Of a DNA stretch of 44,968 bases, positions 1 through 7,939 are shown one piece after another. Positions within the stretch are counted from its first letter, which is position 1. Each line of letters opens with the position of its first letter. This DNA is from Bdellovibrionaceae bacterium UBA3535 (lineage in GTDB: Bacteria; Bdellovibrionota; Bdellovibrionia; Bdellovibrionales; UBA840). The notes below the pieces were generated by a model. That model searched no databases, was not told where the DNA came from, and saw only the letters and a program-made list of their open reading frames with translations. The stretch spans positions 1-44,968 of the forward strand of contig DFOS01000017.1 in the NCBI GenBank assembly GCA_002376845.1, read 5' to 3'. The position numbers and the translations under genes are program-made.

Positions 1-27
1 AAAGGATGTATCCGGAATATACCATTC

Positions 28-103
28 TGGTAGGGGCAACCGGACTCGAACCGATGACATCCACCTTGTAAGGGTGGCGCTCTACCAACTGAGCTATGCC
101 CCT
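28..103 (-). tRNA. tRNA-Val (anticodon UAC)
   Basis: Read on the minus strand, a 7-bp acceptor stem (AGGGGCA with TGCCCCT), a GCTC/GAGC D stem, an anticodon stem CCACC/GGTGG, a 5-nt variable loop and a TTCGAGT T loop form a complete cloverleaf. The 7-nt anticodon loop is CTTACAA, so the anticodon is UAC, which reads valine codons. The CCA end is encoded (positions 28-30). It lies downstream of the terminator of the next minus-strand gene. The last 27 bases of the window edge hold nothing I can assign. Confidence 0.95.
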
Positions 104-127
104 ATTTCTAGGAATGCCGCGAAATTA

Positions 128-168
128 GAAAAAAAAGGGGGCTTTGTCCACCGAAAAAGCCCCCTAAA
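128..168 (-). terminator. Rho-independent terminator after the secreted orphan
   Basis: The inverted repeat AGGGGGCTTT/AAAGCCCCCT (136-145 and 156-165) has a 10-nt loop. On the minus strand it is followed by a run of T (129-136). It ends transcription of the 1948-to-253 operon ahead of tRNA-Val. Confidence 0.85.
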
Positions 169-213
169 ATACATAGTCTGTAAAAACAGCCTTTTATGCC
201 TTATTTTTTGGCT

Positions 214-250
214 TTTCTTTGCCCACAACATGCCAAGCAGGGCAAAGAAA
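214..250 (-). other. 3'-UTR hairpin without a T-tract
   Basis: An 11-bp perfect inverted repeat, TTTCTTTGCCC/GGGCAAAGAAA (214-224 and 240-250), has a 15-nt loop. It starts 2 nt after the stop codon of the secreted orphan. No T-run follows on either strand, so it is not a standard terminator. It may protect the 3' end or be a processing signal; that is inference. Confidence 0.5.
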
Positions 251-252
251 CA

Positions 253-768
253 CTACTCTTCACATTTCTTCACGATCTCCGAAATACCCACCTTATTTAC
301 AGGAAAGTACTTATCGATCTTCTTTTCTTGATTGGCATTCATAACCATCAAGACCACCTGAACACCATCCAGGGCATCCAATGACTTTTGCTTATATGCT
401 TGTAGTTTTAATTTTACTCGCAAATCACTACCGGGATAAATCAAGGTAGTTACTAGCGCTTCATTTCGAACATACACTGTTCCCGAGGCTCTCACCTCAA
501 GGCTACATGGATCTAATAAATGAACGCGTATTCTAGGTTTACCGCTAGCACCATCAATTTCTTCGTCAATGATGAAGTAGGCTCCATCGTCCGTGTCACC
601 CACTTCCCAAATGCCGCCTAAGTCTCCCGGCATATCCGCAACTCTGCCCCAGGGAAAAGGATTTTCTCCGCCAATAAAAGTTCCTATGCCATCTGCATTC
701 TGATTGGCCTCATAGGAAAAGGCCGTAATCGAAAAAGCCGTAATAATTGTTAATATCCACTGCAACAT
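253..768 (-). CDS. Small secreted protein of unknown function
   Basis: This 171-residue protein opens with a hydrophobic signal-like segment (residues 1-18, ending in TAFSYEA), so it is probably exported. The mature part is acidic, glycine-rich at first and beta-strand-like later, with two cysteines (CSLEV and the final KKCEE) that could form a disulfide. I recognise no family. The ATG is preceded by a purine-rich GGGGGAT-type ribosome site. It begins 10 bp after the TPR/winged-helix regulator on the same strand, so the two are almost certainly cotranscribed and this may be a target or partner of that regulator. A hairpin and a rho-independent terminator follow the stop. Confidence 0.75.
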   Translation of the reverse strand: MLQWILTIITAFSITAFSYEANQNADGIGTFIGGENPFPWGRVADMPGDLGGIWEVGDTDDGAYFIIDEEIDGASGKPRIRVHLLDPCSLEVRASGTVYVRNEALVTTLIYPGSDLRVKLKLQAYKQKSLDALDGVQVVLMVMNANQEKKIDKYFPVNKVGISEIVKKCEE

Positions 769-778
769 CCCTATCCCC

Positions 779-1948
779 CTAGCTTGGATGATTCACCTTA
801 ATCTTAAGGTTCTGATTGATAAAGTATCCGTTCTTGGATCGATAAATATACTGAGGTTTTTCTAAGTTTGGTTCGACTAATTTTCTTAAACGCTTAATCG
901 TCACGTAGACCTTATTGTCATGTACTGTTGGGTTATAGTCTTGATTCCAAATATGCTTTACCAGGTCTTCTTTAGAATAAATACGGCCTGGCTCCTTTGC
1001 TAATAGCTGTATCAAATCCAGCAAAATGAACTGGTTGCGGAAATCAATCTCTCCACGAGCTTTCTCCCGAACAACATGAGACTTCATGTCAACTACCATA
1101 TCGTAATCTTCACTATCCTCATCCACTATTTGATTTAGCAATTTTTCAATATCATTTTTAGTTTTCACAAAATACTTGGGATTCGATTTTAGGGCCAAAC
1201 CAAAATATAATTTTGCCTCGTCCATTTTCTCCATTCGTAAATATGCCTTACCCATTACATACAGAACATTCACAAAGGAGCAGATATCGTAGTCTTTTTT
1301 TAGTGACTCATAGGTTTTCCAAAGTTTTTCTAAGGCCTCGGTATATCGAGTCTTTTCAATTAAAATCAAGCCATGCAAAATGCTGGTGGCATGAATTAAC
1401 TGATCCCCAGGCATGACTTCAAAAAAGACTTTGAGTTTATAGATCTCTTCTTCCGCCTTAAGGTAATCCTGTTTTCCGTAGTAGGAAACTGCCACACCAA
1501 AAATAGCGTAGGCCATGGCCTCGGAATTGTTTTCTTTAAATGCCAAATCCAAGGACTTTTCAAAATAACTTAAGCCCAGATCTATATTGCCTTTGTTATT
1601 CGAACAAATTCCCAGTGTGTAATAGGCTTCCGCAGTTAACTTAAGAACATCTTTTAAAACCAAATCTTGAATTTCTTCTTTTACTAAATTCACCGCCTCT
1701 GAATTTTGGCCTTCAGAGTGAATGCGAAGCAAAGCGTTTTGACACTTTAAGTATTTGCTAAAATCTTTGCTTTGCTTAAACTCCTCTCTTGCTTGCTCGT
1801 AGTACTGAATGGACAAATCAATTTTTCCTAGAGCACGATAAAGAGTGGCGAGATCATATGCTGAATGATTGTTTTTGTATTGCTCTAACAATTCTCCCCC
1901 CAAAATGATTATGTATTTCTTACAAAATCTTACTTGGGGGTCAAACAT
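779..1948 (-). CDS. TPR protein with C-terminal OmpR/PhoB-type winged helix (transcription regulator)
   Basis: This 389-residue protein has an N-terminal run of TPR-like helices, clear near residues 28-57, 105-135, 142-172 and 218-255. It ends in an OmpR-type winged-helix DNA-binding domain from about residue 300 to 380. That domain shows the YSKEDLVKHIWN helix, the VYVTIKRLRKLVEP recognition helix and the final YRSKNGYFI wing. There is no receiver domain, so it is not a classical response regulator. The order is the reverse of SARP regulators, where the winged helix is N-terminal. The ATG has no obvious ribosome site; a TTG at codon 20 (1891) follows GGGGGGAG closely and is an alternative start. 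A tandem box array lies 29-70 bp upstream. Confidence 0.8.
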   Translation of the reverse strand: MFDPQVRFCKKYIIILGGELLEQYKNNHSAYDLATLYRALGKIDLSIQYYEQAREEFKQSKDFSKYLKCQNALLRIHSEGQNSEAVNLVKEEIQDLVLKDVLKLTAEAYYTLGICSNNKGNIDLGLSYFEKSLDLAFKENNSEAMAYAIFGVAVSYYGKQDYLKAEEEIYKLKVFFEVMPGDQLIHATSILHGLILIEKTRYTEALEKLWKTYESLKKDYDICSFVNVLYVMGKAYLRMEKMDEAKLYFGLALKSNPKYFVKTKNDIEKLLNQIVDEDSEDYDMVVDMKSHVVREKARGEIDFRNQFILLDLIQLLAKEPGRIYSKEDLVKHIWNQDYNPTVHDNKVYVTIKRLRKLVEPNLEKPQYIYRSKNGYFINQNLKIKVNHPS

Positions 1949-1976
1949 AAAAAAGCAAAAAAACTATTTCTTGCAC

Positions 1977-2018
1977 TTATACACAGCTATTCACAGGCAA
2001 TCCACAAGCTTATGCACA
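1977..2018. promoter_or_regulatory. Phased array of four TTATnCACA-like 9-mers (operator or DnaA-box cluster)
   Basis: Four same-orientation 9-mers lie at 1977 (TTATACACA), 1987 (CTATTCACA), 1998 (CAATCCACA) and 2010 (TTATGCACA), spaced 10, 11 and 12 bp, about one helical turn each. The first and last match the DnaA-box consensus TTATnCACA exactly. The spacing also resembles tandem half-sites bound by OmpR/PhoB winged helices, and the adjacent gene encodes such a domain. The array sits in the divergent intergenic region between the regulator and the GDPD gene. Confidence 0.6.
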
Positions 2019-2136
2019 AAGTGCTTGAGGAAAGTGCCATTCCAAAAAACAGGATTGACAGTTCGCTTTAGATTTAAAGCACTATTTTTCTACACTAGTT
2101 TCTAGTCGAAAAAGCTCTTTTGATTTACCATTAAGT

Positions 2137-2937
2137 ATGTCGTCTTTGTTAATGAAAATATGCGATCAATTTTATCAACATCGCACCTATCCCATGCCAG
2201 CACTAGAACTTGTAAAACAGGCAAAGATTGTGGCGCATCGAGGAGAGCATACCAAGCATAAAGAAAATACCCTTTCTAGCATTGAAGCCTGTCTTAGAAA
2301 TGGAATATACGCCGTAGAATTTGATATAAGATGGACAAAGGATTTGGTCCCGATTTTATTTCACGATCTACATGCTGGTCGCGTTTTTGGTAGACCTGAT
2401 ATTAGCCCACACCAATACAGTTTTCAGGAACTACGTAAAGTCCTACCCGAAATACCTAGCTTAGAAGAAGCCTTACAAGCCTTTGGTAAAAAGATTCACC
2501 TTATGATGGAAATCAAAAAACCCGCCATCGGATTTTCAAAATCCCAGCAAATGCAAAAAATTTTATCGCAAAAGTTAGCTGGGTTGGAACCAGAAAAGGA
2601 CTTTCATTTTTTAAGTCTAAGCAGCAAAAATTTTCACTTAGTAGATGCTTTTCCTAGATCTAGCATGGCACTCGTTTCGGATATCTCGCACAAAAAGGCT
2701 TTGCAAGAGGCCATGGACTTCGGGCTAAAGAACTTTTGCGGCCACTACCTACTAACCAATGGGGCAATTATCAAAAAGTGCAAAGAGCATGGCATCAACT
2801 ACTCCACTGGCTATATCTTCTCAAAAGACCTGGCTTTTCGAGAAATCGCCAGAGGATGCCAATGGCTTTTTTCCAATAACGCAATAGATTTGCAACGGCA
2901 AATTCAAACGACGCTTCTCCAAGCCACTGCATTATAG
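2137..2937 (+). CDS. Glycerophosphodiester phosphodiesterase (GDPD family)
   Basis: The protein is predicted to hydrolyse glycerophosphodiesters to glycerol-3-phosphate and an alcohol, in phospholipid recycling. It has 266 residues. The GDPD signature is intact: AHRGEH (H34, R35), KENTLSSIEA, VEFDIRWTKD (E61, D63) and LFHD (H76), then the metal-site glutamate in MMEIKKP. There is no signal peptide, so it is probably cytoplasmic, unlike periplasmic GlpQ. The C-terminal part diverges from textbook GDPDs but keeps the barrel pattern. The start has no clear ribosome site; codon 6 or codon 20 (ATG) are alternatives. A TTGACA at 2055 is a possible -35 box, but no good -10 follows at standard spacing. 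It is divergent from the TPR regulator across the box array. Confidence 0.85.
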   Translation: MSSLLMKICDQFYQHRTYPMPALELVKQAKIVAHRGEHTKHKENTLSSIEACLRNGIYAVEFDIRWTKDLVPILFHDLHAGRVFGRPDISPHQYSFQELRKVLPEIPSLEEALQAFGKKIHLMMEIKKPAIGFSKSQQMQKILSQKLAGLEPEKDFHFLSLSSKNFHLVDAFPRSSMALVSDISHKKALQEAMDFGLKNFCGHYLLTNGAIIKKCKEHGINYSTGYIFSKDLAFREIARGCQWLFSNNAIDLQRQIQTTLLQATAL

Positions 2938-2939
2938 CG

Positions 2940-2967
2940 TTTACTTTGCCAAAATTGCATTTATACT
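2940..2967 (+). promoter_or_regulatory. Promoter of the small exported protein
   Basis: TTTACT (2940-2945), a 16-bp spacer and TATACT (2962-2967) form a plausible vegetative promoter. A strong AAGGGGG ribosome site follows at 2976-2982, ahead of the ATG at 2988. Confidence 0.5.
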
Positions 2968-2987
2968 TTTCCTATAAGGGGGTATTT

Positions 2988-3233
2988 ATGAAAATTATTT
3001 TGAGCCTAGCGCTAGCATTGTCTTCCTTCAGTCTTGCTTTTGCTGAAAACACAGAATCCTCAGCCGAGGAATCCATATTGGACAGGCAAATGACTCCTAT
3101 ACGCAATCCTATCACGGGAAAGTTGGAGTCGCACAAAATGATCGACAAACAAATTCGAGAAGAAATTGAAAAAGAAATTGAGCAGCTCAGTCTCGAACTG
3201 GATAGTGAAGATATGGAAAGTATACGGGAGTAA
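2988..3233 (+). CDS. Small exported acidic protein of unknown function
   Basis: This 81-residue protein has a clear Sec signal peptide (MKIILSLALA core, likely cleaved after residue 19 at AFA). The mature region of about 62 residues is highly charged, with a predicted amphipathic Glu/Lys helix at the end (IREEIEKEIEQLSLEL). An upstream in-frame ATG at 2946 was not used because 2988 has an excellent AAGGGGG ribosome site and begins the signal peptide. It is monocistronic, with its own promoter and a terminator at 3265. I recognise no family. Confidence 0.75.
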   Translation: MKIILSLALALSSFSLAFAENTESSAEESILDRQMTPIRNPITGKLESHKMIDKQIREEIEKEIEQLSLELDSEDMESIRE

Positions 3234-3264
3234 ACGCCCCCTAATTCTTCCTATCCATCCATAA

Positions 3265-3294
3265 AAAAGCCCTAGAATTTATCTAGGGCTTTTT
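3265..3294. terminator. Bidirectional terminator between the small exported gene and lon
   Basis: The stem AAAAGCCCTAG/CTAGGGCTTTT (arms ending at 3275 and starting at 3283) has a 7-nt loop, with T-runs on both strands. It can stop the plus-strand gene ending at 3233 and the minus-strand lon operon ending at 3315. Confidence 0.85.
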
Positions 3295-3314
3295 ATTACC
3301 AATCGAATTTAGAA

Positions 3315-5804
3315 TTAATGATGTAGAGTCTGTCCAGTATACTGCGCTTTAATACCCATACCGCGAACCAATTTTGATTTAAATAGATCCGAGGCCTTTT
3401 TAATATCCAAAGCATTGATAAGAACTTGATCCACATGTGTGGTCAAAATGACCTTAAGATCTTTTAAAATCTCTTTCGGCACATCTTTTAAGTCCTTTTC
3501 ATTTTCCTTAGGCACAATCACCGTTTTAATACCAGCACGGTGAGCAGCCAAGATCTTCTCTTTTAGCCCACCAATGGCAAGCACGCGTCCACGTAGTGAA
3601 ATCTCACCTGTCATGGCCACCGTTCGTTTCACTGGAATTTTCGTAATGGCCGAAACAATACTTGTAGTTAAGGCAATACCGGCAGAAGGTCCATCTTTTG
3701 GAATGGCGCCCTCTGGACAGTGAATATGAATATCAATATTTTGGAAAATTTCCGTATCGATTTCAAATAGCGGTCCGCGCGAGCGAACATAGCTCATCGC
3801 TGCCGTTGCCGACTCCTTCATTACGTCGCCCAATTGCCCCGTAATGATAAACTTACCCTTACCAGGCACAACACTCACTTCTATTTGAAGCAAGTCTCCA
3901 CCTACCTCGGTCCAAGCAAGGCCATTGGTCATACCAATGTCATTTTTGTCTTCAATCTTTCCATATTTGTAAATATGGGGCCCTAAAAACTCCTCTACAA
4001 TCTTAGCAGTAATGGAATAGCCTCTTGAGGTTTTTTTAAGGGACACTTCCTTCTCCTCACTTGCGCTTTTCGCCTTACCTTTAGATTTTGATTTGGTTTT
4101 AGTTTTGGCTTCTTCTTTTAAAATATGGCGCGCTGTCTTACGGCAAACTGTGGCAATGGTTCTTTCTAGATTACGCACGCCCGCCTCTCTCGTATAGTGA
4201 CGAACGACTGTACGAATCGCACCCTCATTAAAAGAAACTTTGTACTCATCCAAACCATGCTCTTTGATTTTCTTTGGCACCAAATAATTGTTCGCAATGG
4301 CCATTTTCTCTTTCTCAGTATAACCACTTAAAGAAATCACTTCCATACGATCCAGCAATGGGCGCGGAATTGTGTGAATGTTATTGGCCGTGGTTACAAA
4401 CATGATTTTAGACAGATCGTAGTCCAACTCCAAATAATGGTCGGCAAACGTAGCATTTTGCTCTGGATCTAAAACCTCTAGCATTGCCGAAGCAGGATCG
4501 CCGCGAAAATCACTGGCCATCTTGTCTATTTCATCTAGTAGAAATAAAGGGTTGCCAGAATCCGTCTTTTTTAAAGCCTGAATGATTTTTCCTGGCATGG
4601 CACCAACATAGGTTTTACGGTGACCACGAATTTCGGCTTCATCCCTTACGCCACCAAGAGAAATTCGAGCAAAACCCCTACCCAGAGAGCGAGCAATGGA
4701 TTTTGCCAGTGAAGTTTTACCAACCCCTGGAGGACCCACCAGACACAGAATTGGCCCCTTCATCTCTCGAGCAATACTTTGTACGGCCAAATACTCTAAA
4801 ATTCTTTCTTTAACTTTTTCCAAACCATAATGGTCTTCATCTAAAATCTCTTCTGCACGCTGAATGTCATGACTGACCTCTGCATATTCATACCAAGGCA
4901 AGGATAGAACCCAATCAATATAATTTCTAACCACGGTGGCCTCAGCACTCATGGGCGACATCATACGAAGCTTTTTGATTTCTTTTTTTACTTTTTCCGT
5001 AGCTTCTTTGGACATCTTCTTTTCGTTTAGCTTTTCTTCTAGCTCATTGATCTCACTTTGAAAGTCGTCACGATCACCTAGCTCCTTTTGAATCGCTTGC
5101 ATCTGCTCGTTGAGGTAGTACTCTTTTTGCGACTTCTCCATTTGCTTTTTCACGCGAGTGCGAATGCGCTTTTCCACTTCCAGAATTTCAATCTCGCCCG
5201 TCATTAAGTTCAGTAGCTCTTCTAGGCGCTGGCAAGGATCAAAAATTTCTAGAGTTGCCTGTTTGTCCTCAATTTTAAGATTGAGCTGAGCAATGATAAT
5301 GTCCGCAAGCTCACCGGCATCTTCAATTGTAGAAACACGCATGAGAATTTCGGGTGGAATGCGCTTGTTGAGTTTTACATAGTTTTCAAAAGTGTTTTTC
5401 ACTGAGCGAATCAAGGCATCCGCCTCAACTTTGGAAGCCACTTTTTCTTCAATCACCTCTGCTTCTACTTCAAAATATTTTTCGTTATCCAAATATTTTT
5501 TTATACGAACACGGTTTTTACCTTCGATTAAAACTTTGACTGTACCATCTGGCAGGCGAAGCAATTGGATGATGGTGCCAAGGGTACCCACATCATAGAT
5601 ATCAGAAGGCTCAGGATTATTGGTTTTCGCATCTCGCTGCGCCACCAATATAATTTCACTTTTTTGGTTCATCGCCTCTTCGAGAGCATTGATCGATTTT
5701 TCTCTTCCCACATAAAGCGGCATCATCATATGCGGAAATACAATTAGATCACGCAGTGGAAGCAGAGGAACTACTTGCACTTCTGATTTCTTCGTTTCTG
5801 ACAT
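3315..5804 (-). CDS. lon: Lon ATP-dependent serine protease
   Basis: Lon unfolds and degrades damaged and regulatory proteins in the cytoplasm. The 829 residues hold the N-terminal substrate domain (about 10-210), a coiled region, and the AAA+ module with Walker A GPPGVGKT (357-364) and Walker B FLLDEID (421-427). The protease domain has the Ser-Lys dyad: S707 in KDGPSAG and K750 in GLKEK. The protein is some 45 residues longer than E. coli Lon. Part of the excess is a Lys/Ser-rich insert at about 563-592 between the AAA+ lid and the protease domain. The ATG follows an AAAGGAG ribosome site and lies 14 bp downstream of clpX, so it is the third gene of a clpP-clpX-lon operon. Confidence 0.98.
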   Translation of the reverse strand: MSETKKSEVQVVPLLPLRDLIVFPHMMMPLYVGREKSINALEEAMNQKSEIILVAQRDAKTNNPEPSDIYDVGTLGTIIQLLRLPDGTVKVLIEGKNRVRIKKYLDNEKYFEVEAEVIEEKVASKVEADALIRSVKNTFENYVKLNKRIPPEILMRVSTIEDAGELADIIIAQLNLKIEDKQATLEIFDPCQRLEELLNLMTGEIEILEVEKRIRTRVKKQMEKSQKEYYLNEQMQAIQKELGDRDDFQSEINELEEKLNEKKMSKEATEKVKKEIKKLRMMSPMSAEATVVRNYIDWVLSLPWYEYAEVSHDIQRAEEILDEDHYGLEKVKERILEYLAVQSIAREMKGPILCLVGPPGVGKTSLAKSIARSLGRGFARISLGGVRDEAEIRGHRKTYVGAMPGKIIQALKKTDSGNPLFLLDEIDKMASDFRGDPASAMLEVLDPEQNATFADHYLELDYDLSKIMFVTTANNIHTIPRPLLDRMEVISLSGYTEKEKMAIANNYLVPKKIKEHGLDEYKVSFNEGAIRTVVRHYTREAGVRNLERTIATVCRKTARHILKEEAKTKTKSKSKGKAKSASEEKEVSLKKTSRGYSITAKIVEEFLGPHIYKYGKIEDKNDIGMTNGLAWTEVGGDLLQIEVSVVPGKGKFIITGQLGDVMKESATAAMSYVRSRGPLFEIDTEIFQNIDIHIHCPEGAIPKDGPSAGIALTTSIVSAITKIPVKRTVAMTGEISLRGRVLAIGGLKEKILAAHRAGIKTVIVPKENEKDLKDVPKEILKDLKVILTTHVDQVLINALDIKKASDLFKSKLVRGMGIKAQYTGQTLHH

Positions 5805-5818
5805 GGAAACTCCTTTTA

Positions 5819-7111
5819 TTAAGCGCTTTCGGAGTCAGAATTGCCAATATTAACATCCGACTCTTTGGCTTCTTCTTCGCTTTTGTAGACGATCTTGGGA
5901 ACTGTGCCCTTTTCGATCACCTCAGCATCTATTATACACTCTTTTACGTGAGGCTTGGAAGGAATATCAAACATGATGTCTAGCATTGCTTCTTCCATGA
6001 CTGCTCGCAGCCCACGAGCGCCTGTTTTTCTAGCAATTGATTTTCTCGCAATGGCCTTTAAAGCATCATCGGTAAACGAAAGCTCTACATCATCAAAACC
6101 AAATAATTTTTTGTATTGCTTGGTAAGAGCATTTTTGGGTTTTTGCAAAATATCGAGCAAGGCATCTTCACTTAAAGTATCCAAGACAGCAATCATTGGT
6201 AGGCGGCCAATAAATTCAGGTATTAAACCGTATCGCACCAAATCATCTGGTAATACTTTTTGTAAAATATTTTCTTCTTCCTCCGTTTTGCCAGATTTGA
6301 TTTCTGCAGCAATACCCATGGACTTGGTAACAAGACGAGATTCAATGGTTTTATCCAAACCGGCAAATGCCCCGCCGCATATAAAAAGGATGTTGGAAGT
6401 ATCCACCTGAATAAACTCTTGCTGCGGATGCTTTCTGCCTCCCTTAGGAGGAAGGTTGGCAACTGTGCCCTCAATGATTTTTAATAGTGCTTGTTGCACT
6501 CCCTCACCGCTTACATCGCGGGTGATGGACGGGTTTTCTGACTTACGTGAAATTTTGTCGATTTCATCAATATAAATAATCCCTCGCTGCGTACGATCCA
6601 CATCATAGTCGGCAGCTTGCAAAAGATTTAAAACCACATTTTCAACGTCCTCACCAACATATCCAGCCTCTGTAAGCGTCGTGGCATCGGCTATTGCAAA
6701 AGGAACATTCAAGGTTCGGGCAATGGTCTGCGCCAATAAAGTTTTACCGCTACCAGTAGGACCAATTAGCAGTACATTCGATTTGGCCAGTTCCACATCG
6801 TCTTTTTTTGCTTTTGTTGTAATTCGCTTATAGTGGTTGTGAACCGCAACCGATAGGGCCTTTTTCGCAACCTCTTGGCCAATGATGTATTCGTCCAAAA
6901 CCATTTTGATATCGATGGGCCGAGGTACCTTAAAAGCGCCATCCTGCTGCGATACTTCCCGTTCTTTTTCTTCTTCGATGATATCGTTACACAGATCAAT
7001 ACACTCATCGCAAATGTAAACGCCAGGGCCAGCGATTAACTTTTTCACTTCCTTTTGCGATTTGCCACAAAAACTACAATTCAGGTTGCTGTAATTTTCT
7101 TTTTTCGTCAT
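5819..7111 (-). CDS. clpX: ClpX, unfoldase subunit of ClpXP
   Basis: ClpX recognises, unfolds and feeds substrates to ClpP. The 430 residues are standard length. The N-terminal zinc-binding domain has C12-x2-C15 and C34-x2-C37. Walker A is GPTGSGKT (117-124), the pore loop GYVGED starts near 150, and Walker B IIYIDEID covers about 178-185. The ClpP-contact and sensor regions look complete (for example RKTGARGLRAVMEE). The ATG at 7111 follows an AAGGATAG site and lies 2 bp after the clpP stop, so the two are translated together. Confidence 0.98.
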   Translation of the reverse strand: MTKKENYSNLNCSFCGKSQKEVKKLIAGPGVYICDECIDLCNDIIEEEKEREVSQQDGAFKVPRPIDIKMVLDEYIIGQEVAKKALSVAVHNHYKRITTKAKKDDVELAKSNVLLIGPTGSGKTLLAQTIARTLNVPFAIADATTLTEAGYVGEDVENVVLNLLQAADYDVDRTQRGIIYIDEIDKISRKSENPSITRDVSGEGVQQALLKIIEGTVANLPPKGGRKHPQQEFIQVDTSNILFICGGAFAGLDKTIESRLVTKSMGIAAEIKSGKTEEEENILQKVLPDDLVRYGLIPEFIGRLPMIAVLDTLSEDALLDILQKPKNALTKQYKKLFGFDDVELSFTDDALKAIARKSIARKTGARGLRAVMEEAMLDIMFDIPSKPHVKECIIDAEVIEKGTVPKIVYKSEEEAKESDVNIGNSDSESA

Positions 7112-7113
7112 TC

Positions 7114-7725
7114 TTAACTATCCTTCTTGGCTTTTCTAAATTCTACAATCTGGTCAATAATGCCCCAATCCTTCGCTTTTTGAGGGGTCATATAGTGATC
7201 ACGGTCCATCGCCTTGTCCAAAGTTTCAAAGTCTTTGCCTGTATGCCTAACATAAATATCTGTAAGAAGCTTCTTCGTTTCAATAATGTCCTTTGCGTGA
7301 ATTTCAATATCACTAGCCTGACCATGGATGCCACCGCCAGAAATTAGAGGTTGATGGATAAGAATCTTGGAGTGCGGCATACAATAACGCTTACCAGGAG
7401 CACCGGCAGTTAACAATAGTGAACCCATACTTGCCGCCAAACCTGTACAATAGGTGGCCACATCGGGCTTAACAAACTGAATCATGTCATAAATGGCCAA
7501 GCCTGCCGTTACACTACCTCCAGGGGAATTAATATATACATGAATGTCTTTTTCTGGGTTCTCCATCTCAAGGAATAGTAGCTGCGCTATGGCAACGTTG
7601 GCCATGGCATCGGTAACTGGACCGCCCAGAAAAACTATTCGATCTTTCATCAAACGAGAATAAAGATCATAGCTTCGTTCCCCTCTGTTGGTTTGCTCTA
7701 TGACGACTGGAACTAATGTGGACAT
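7114..7725 (-). CDS. clpP: ClpP, proteolytic subunit of ClpXP
   Basis: ClpP forms the barrel peptidase that partners ClpX. With the start at 7725 (GAGAGGTG ribosome site just upstream) it has 203 residues and begins MSTLVPVVIEQTNRGERSYD, typical of the family. A longer frame from 7770 was rejected. The nucleophile S99 lies in LAASMGS and H124 in ILIHQP. The position aligning with the catalytic Asp of E. coli ClpP (in IERDTERD) is Ala172 here (LDKAMDRD). I recall similar substitutions in other lineages, so activity is still likely. It is the first gene of clpP-clpX-lon. Confidence 0.97.
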   Translation of the reverse strand: MSTLVPVVIEQTNRGERSYDLYSRLMKDRIVFLGGPVTDAMANVAIAQLLFLEMENPEKDIHVYINSPGGSVTAGLAIYDMIQFVKPDVATYCTGLAASMGSLLLTAGAPGKRYCMPHSKILIHQPLISGGGIHGQASDIEIHAKDIIETKKLLTDIYVRHTGKDFETLDKAMDRDHYMTPQKAKDWGIIDQIVEFRKAKKDS

Positions 7726-7744
7726 GAAACACCTCTCTATATCC

Positions 7745-7772
7745 AGTATAACAAGGGCTTGAAGGCACACAA
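7745..7772 (-). promoter_or_regulatory. Promoter of clpP-clpX-lon
   Basis: On the minus strand TTGTGT (7772-7767), a 16-bp spacer and TATACT (7750-7745) lie just upstream of the clpP ribosome site. The -10 matches the sigma-70 consensus in five of six positions. I see no clear heat-shock (sigma-32-type) element. Confidence 0.6.
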
Positions 7773-7939
7773 TCCTTCTTGCAAAACCTATAAAAGATTT
7801 AGACTAGAACAATGTAATACTGGGCCTCGGTTTAATTTGGGGCGCAGCCAAAAAATGTCAAATACCAAAGACCTATTTACAAGCCATTCGCTTTCGACTA
7901 TTTTGATTCAGATCTTATTAACTATCGCATGGAGTCAAT

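Noticed and set aside
1977..2018. Chromosomal replication origin (oriC)
   Set aside because: The DnaA-like boxes are suggestive, but no dnaA, dnaN, gyrB, rpmH or parAB genes are near and I see no clear AT-rich unwinding element next to them. A regulatory site is the simpler reading.
5955..6410. Long antisense open frames inside clpX, lon, pepA and typA
   Set aside because: They mirror the codon use of strongly conserved genes on the other strand and have no ribosome sites or recognisable protein features.
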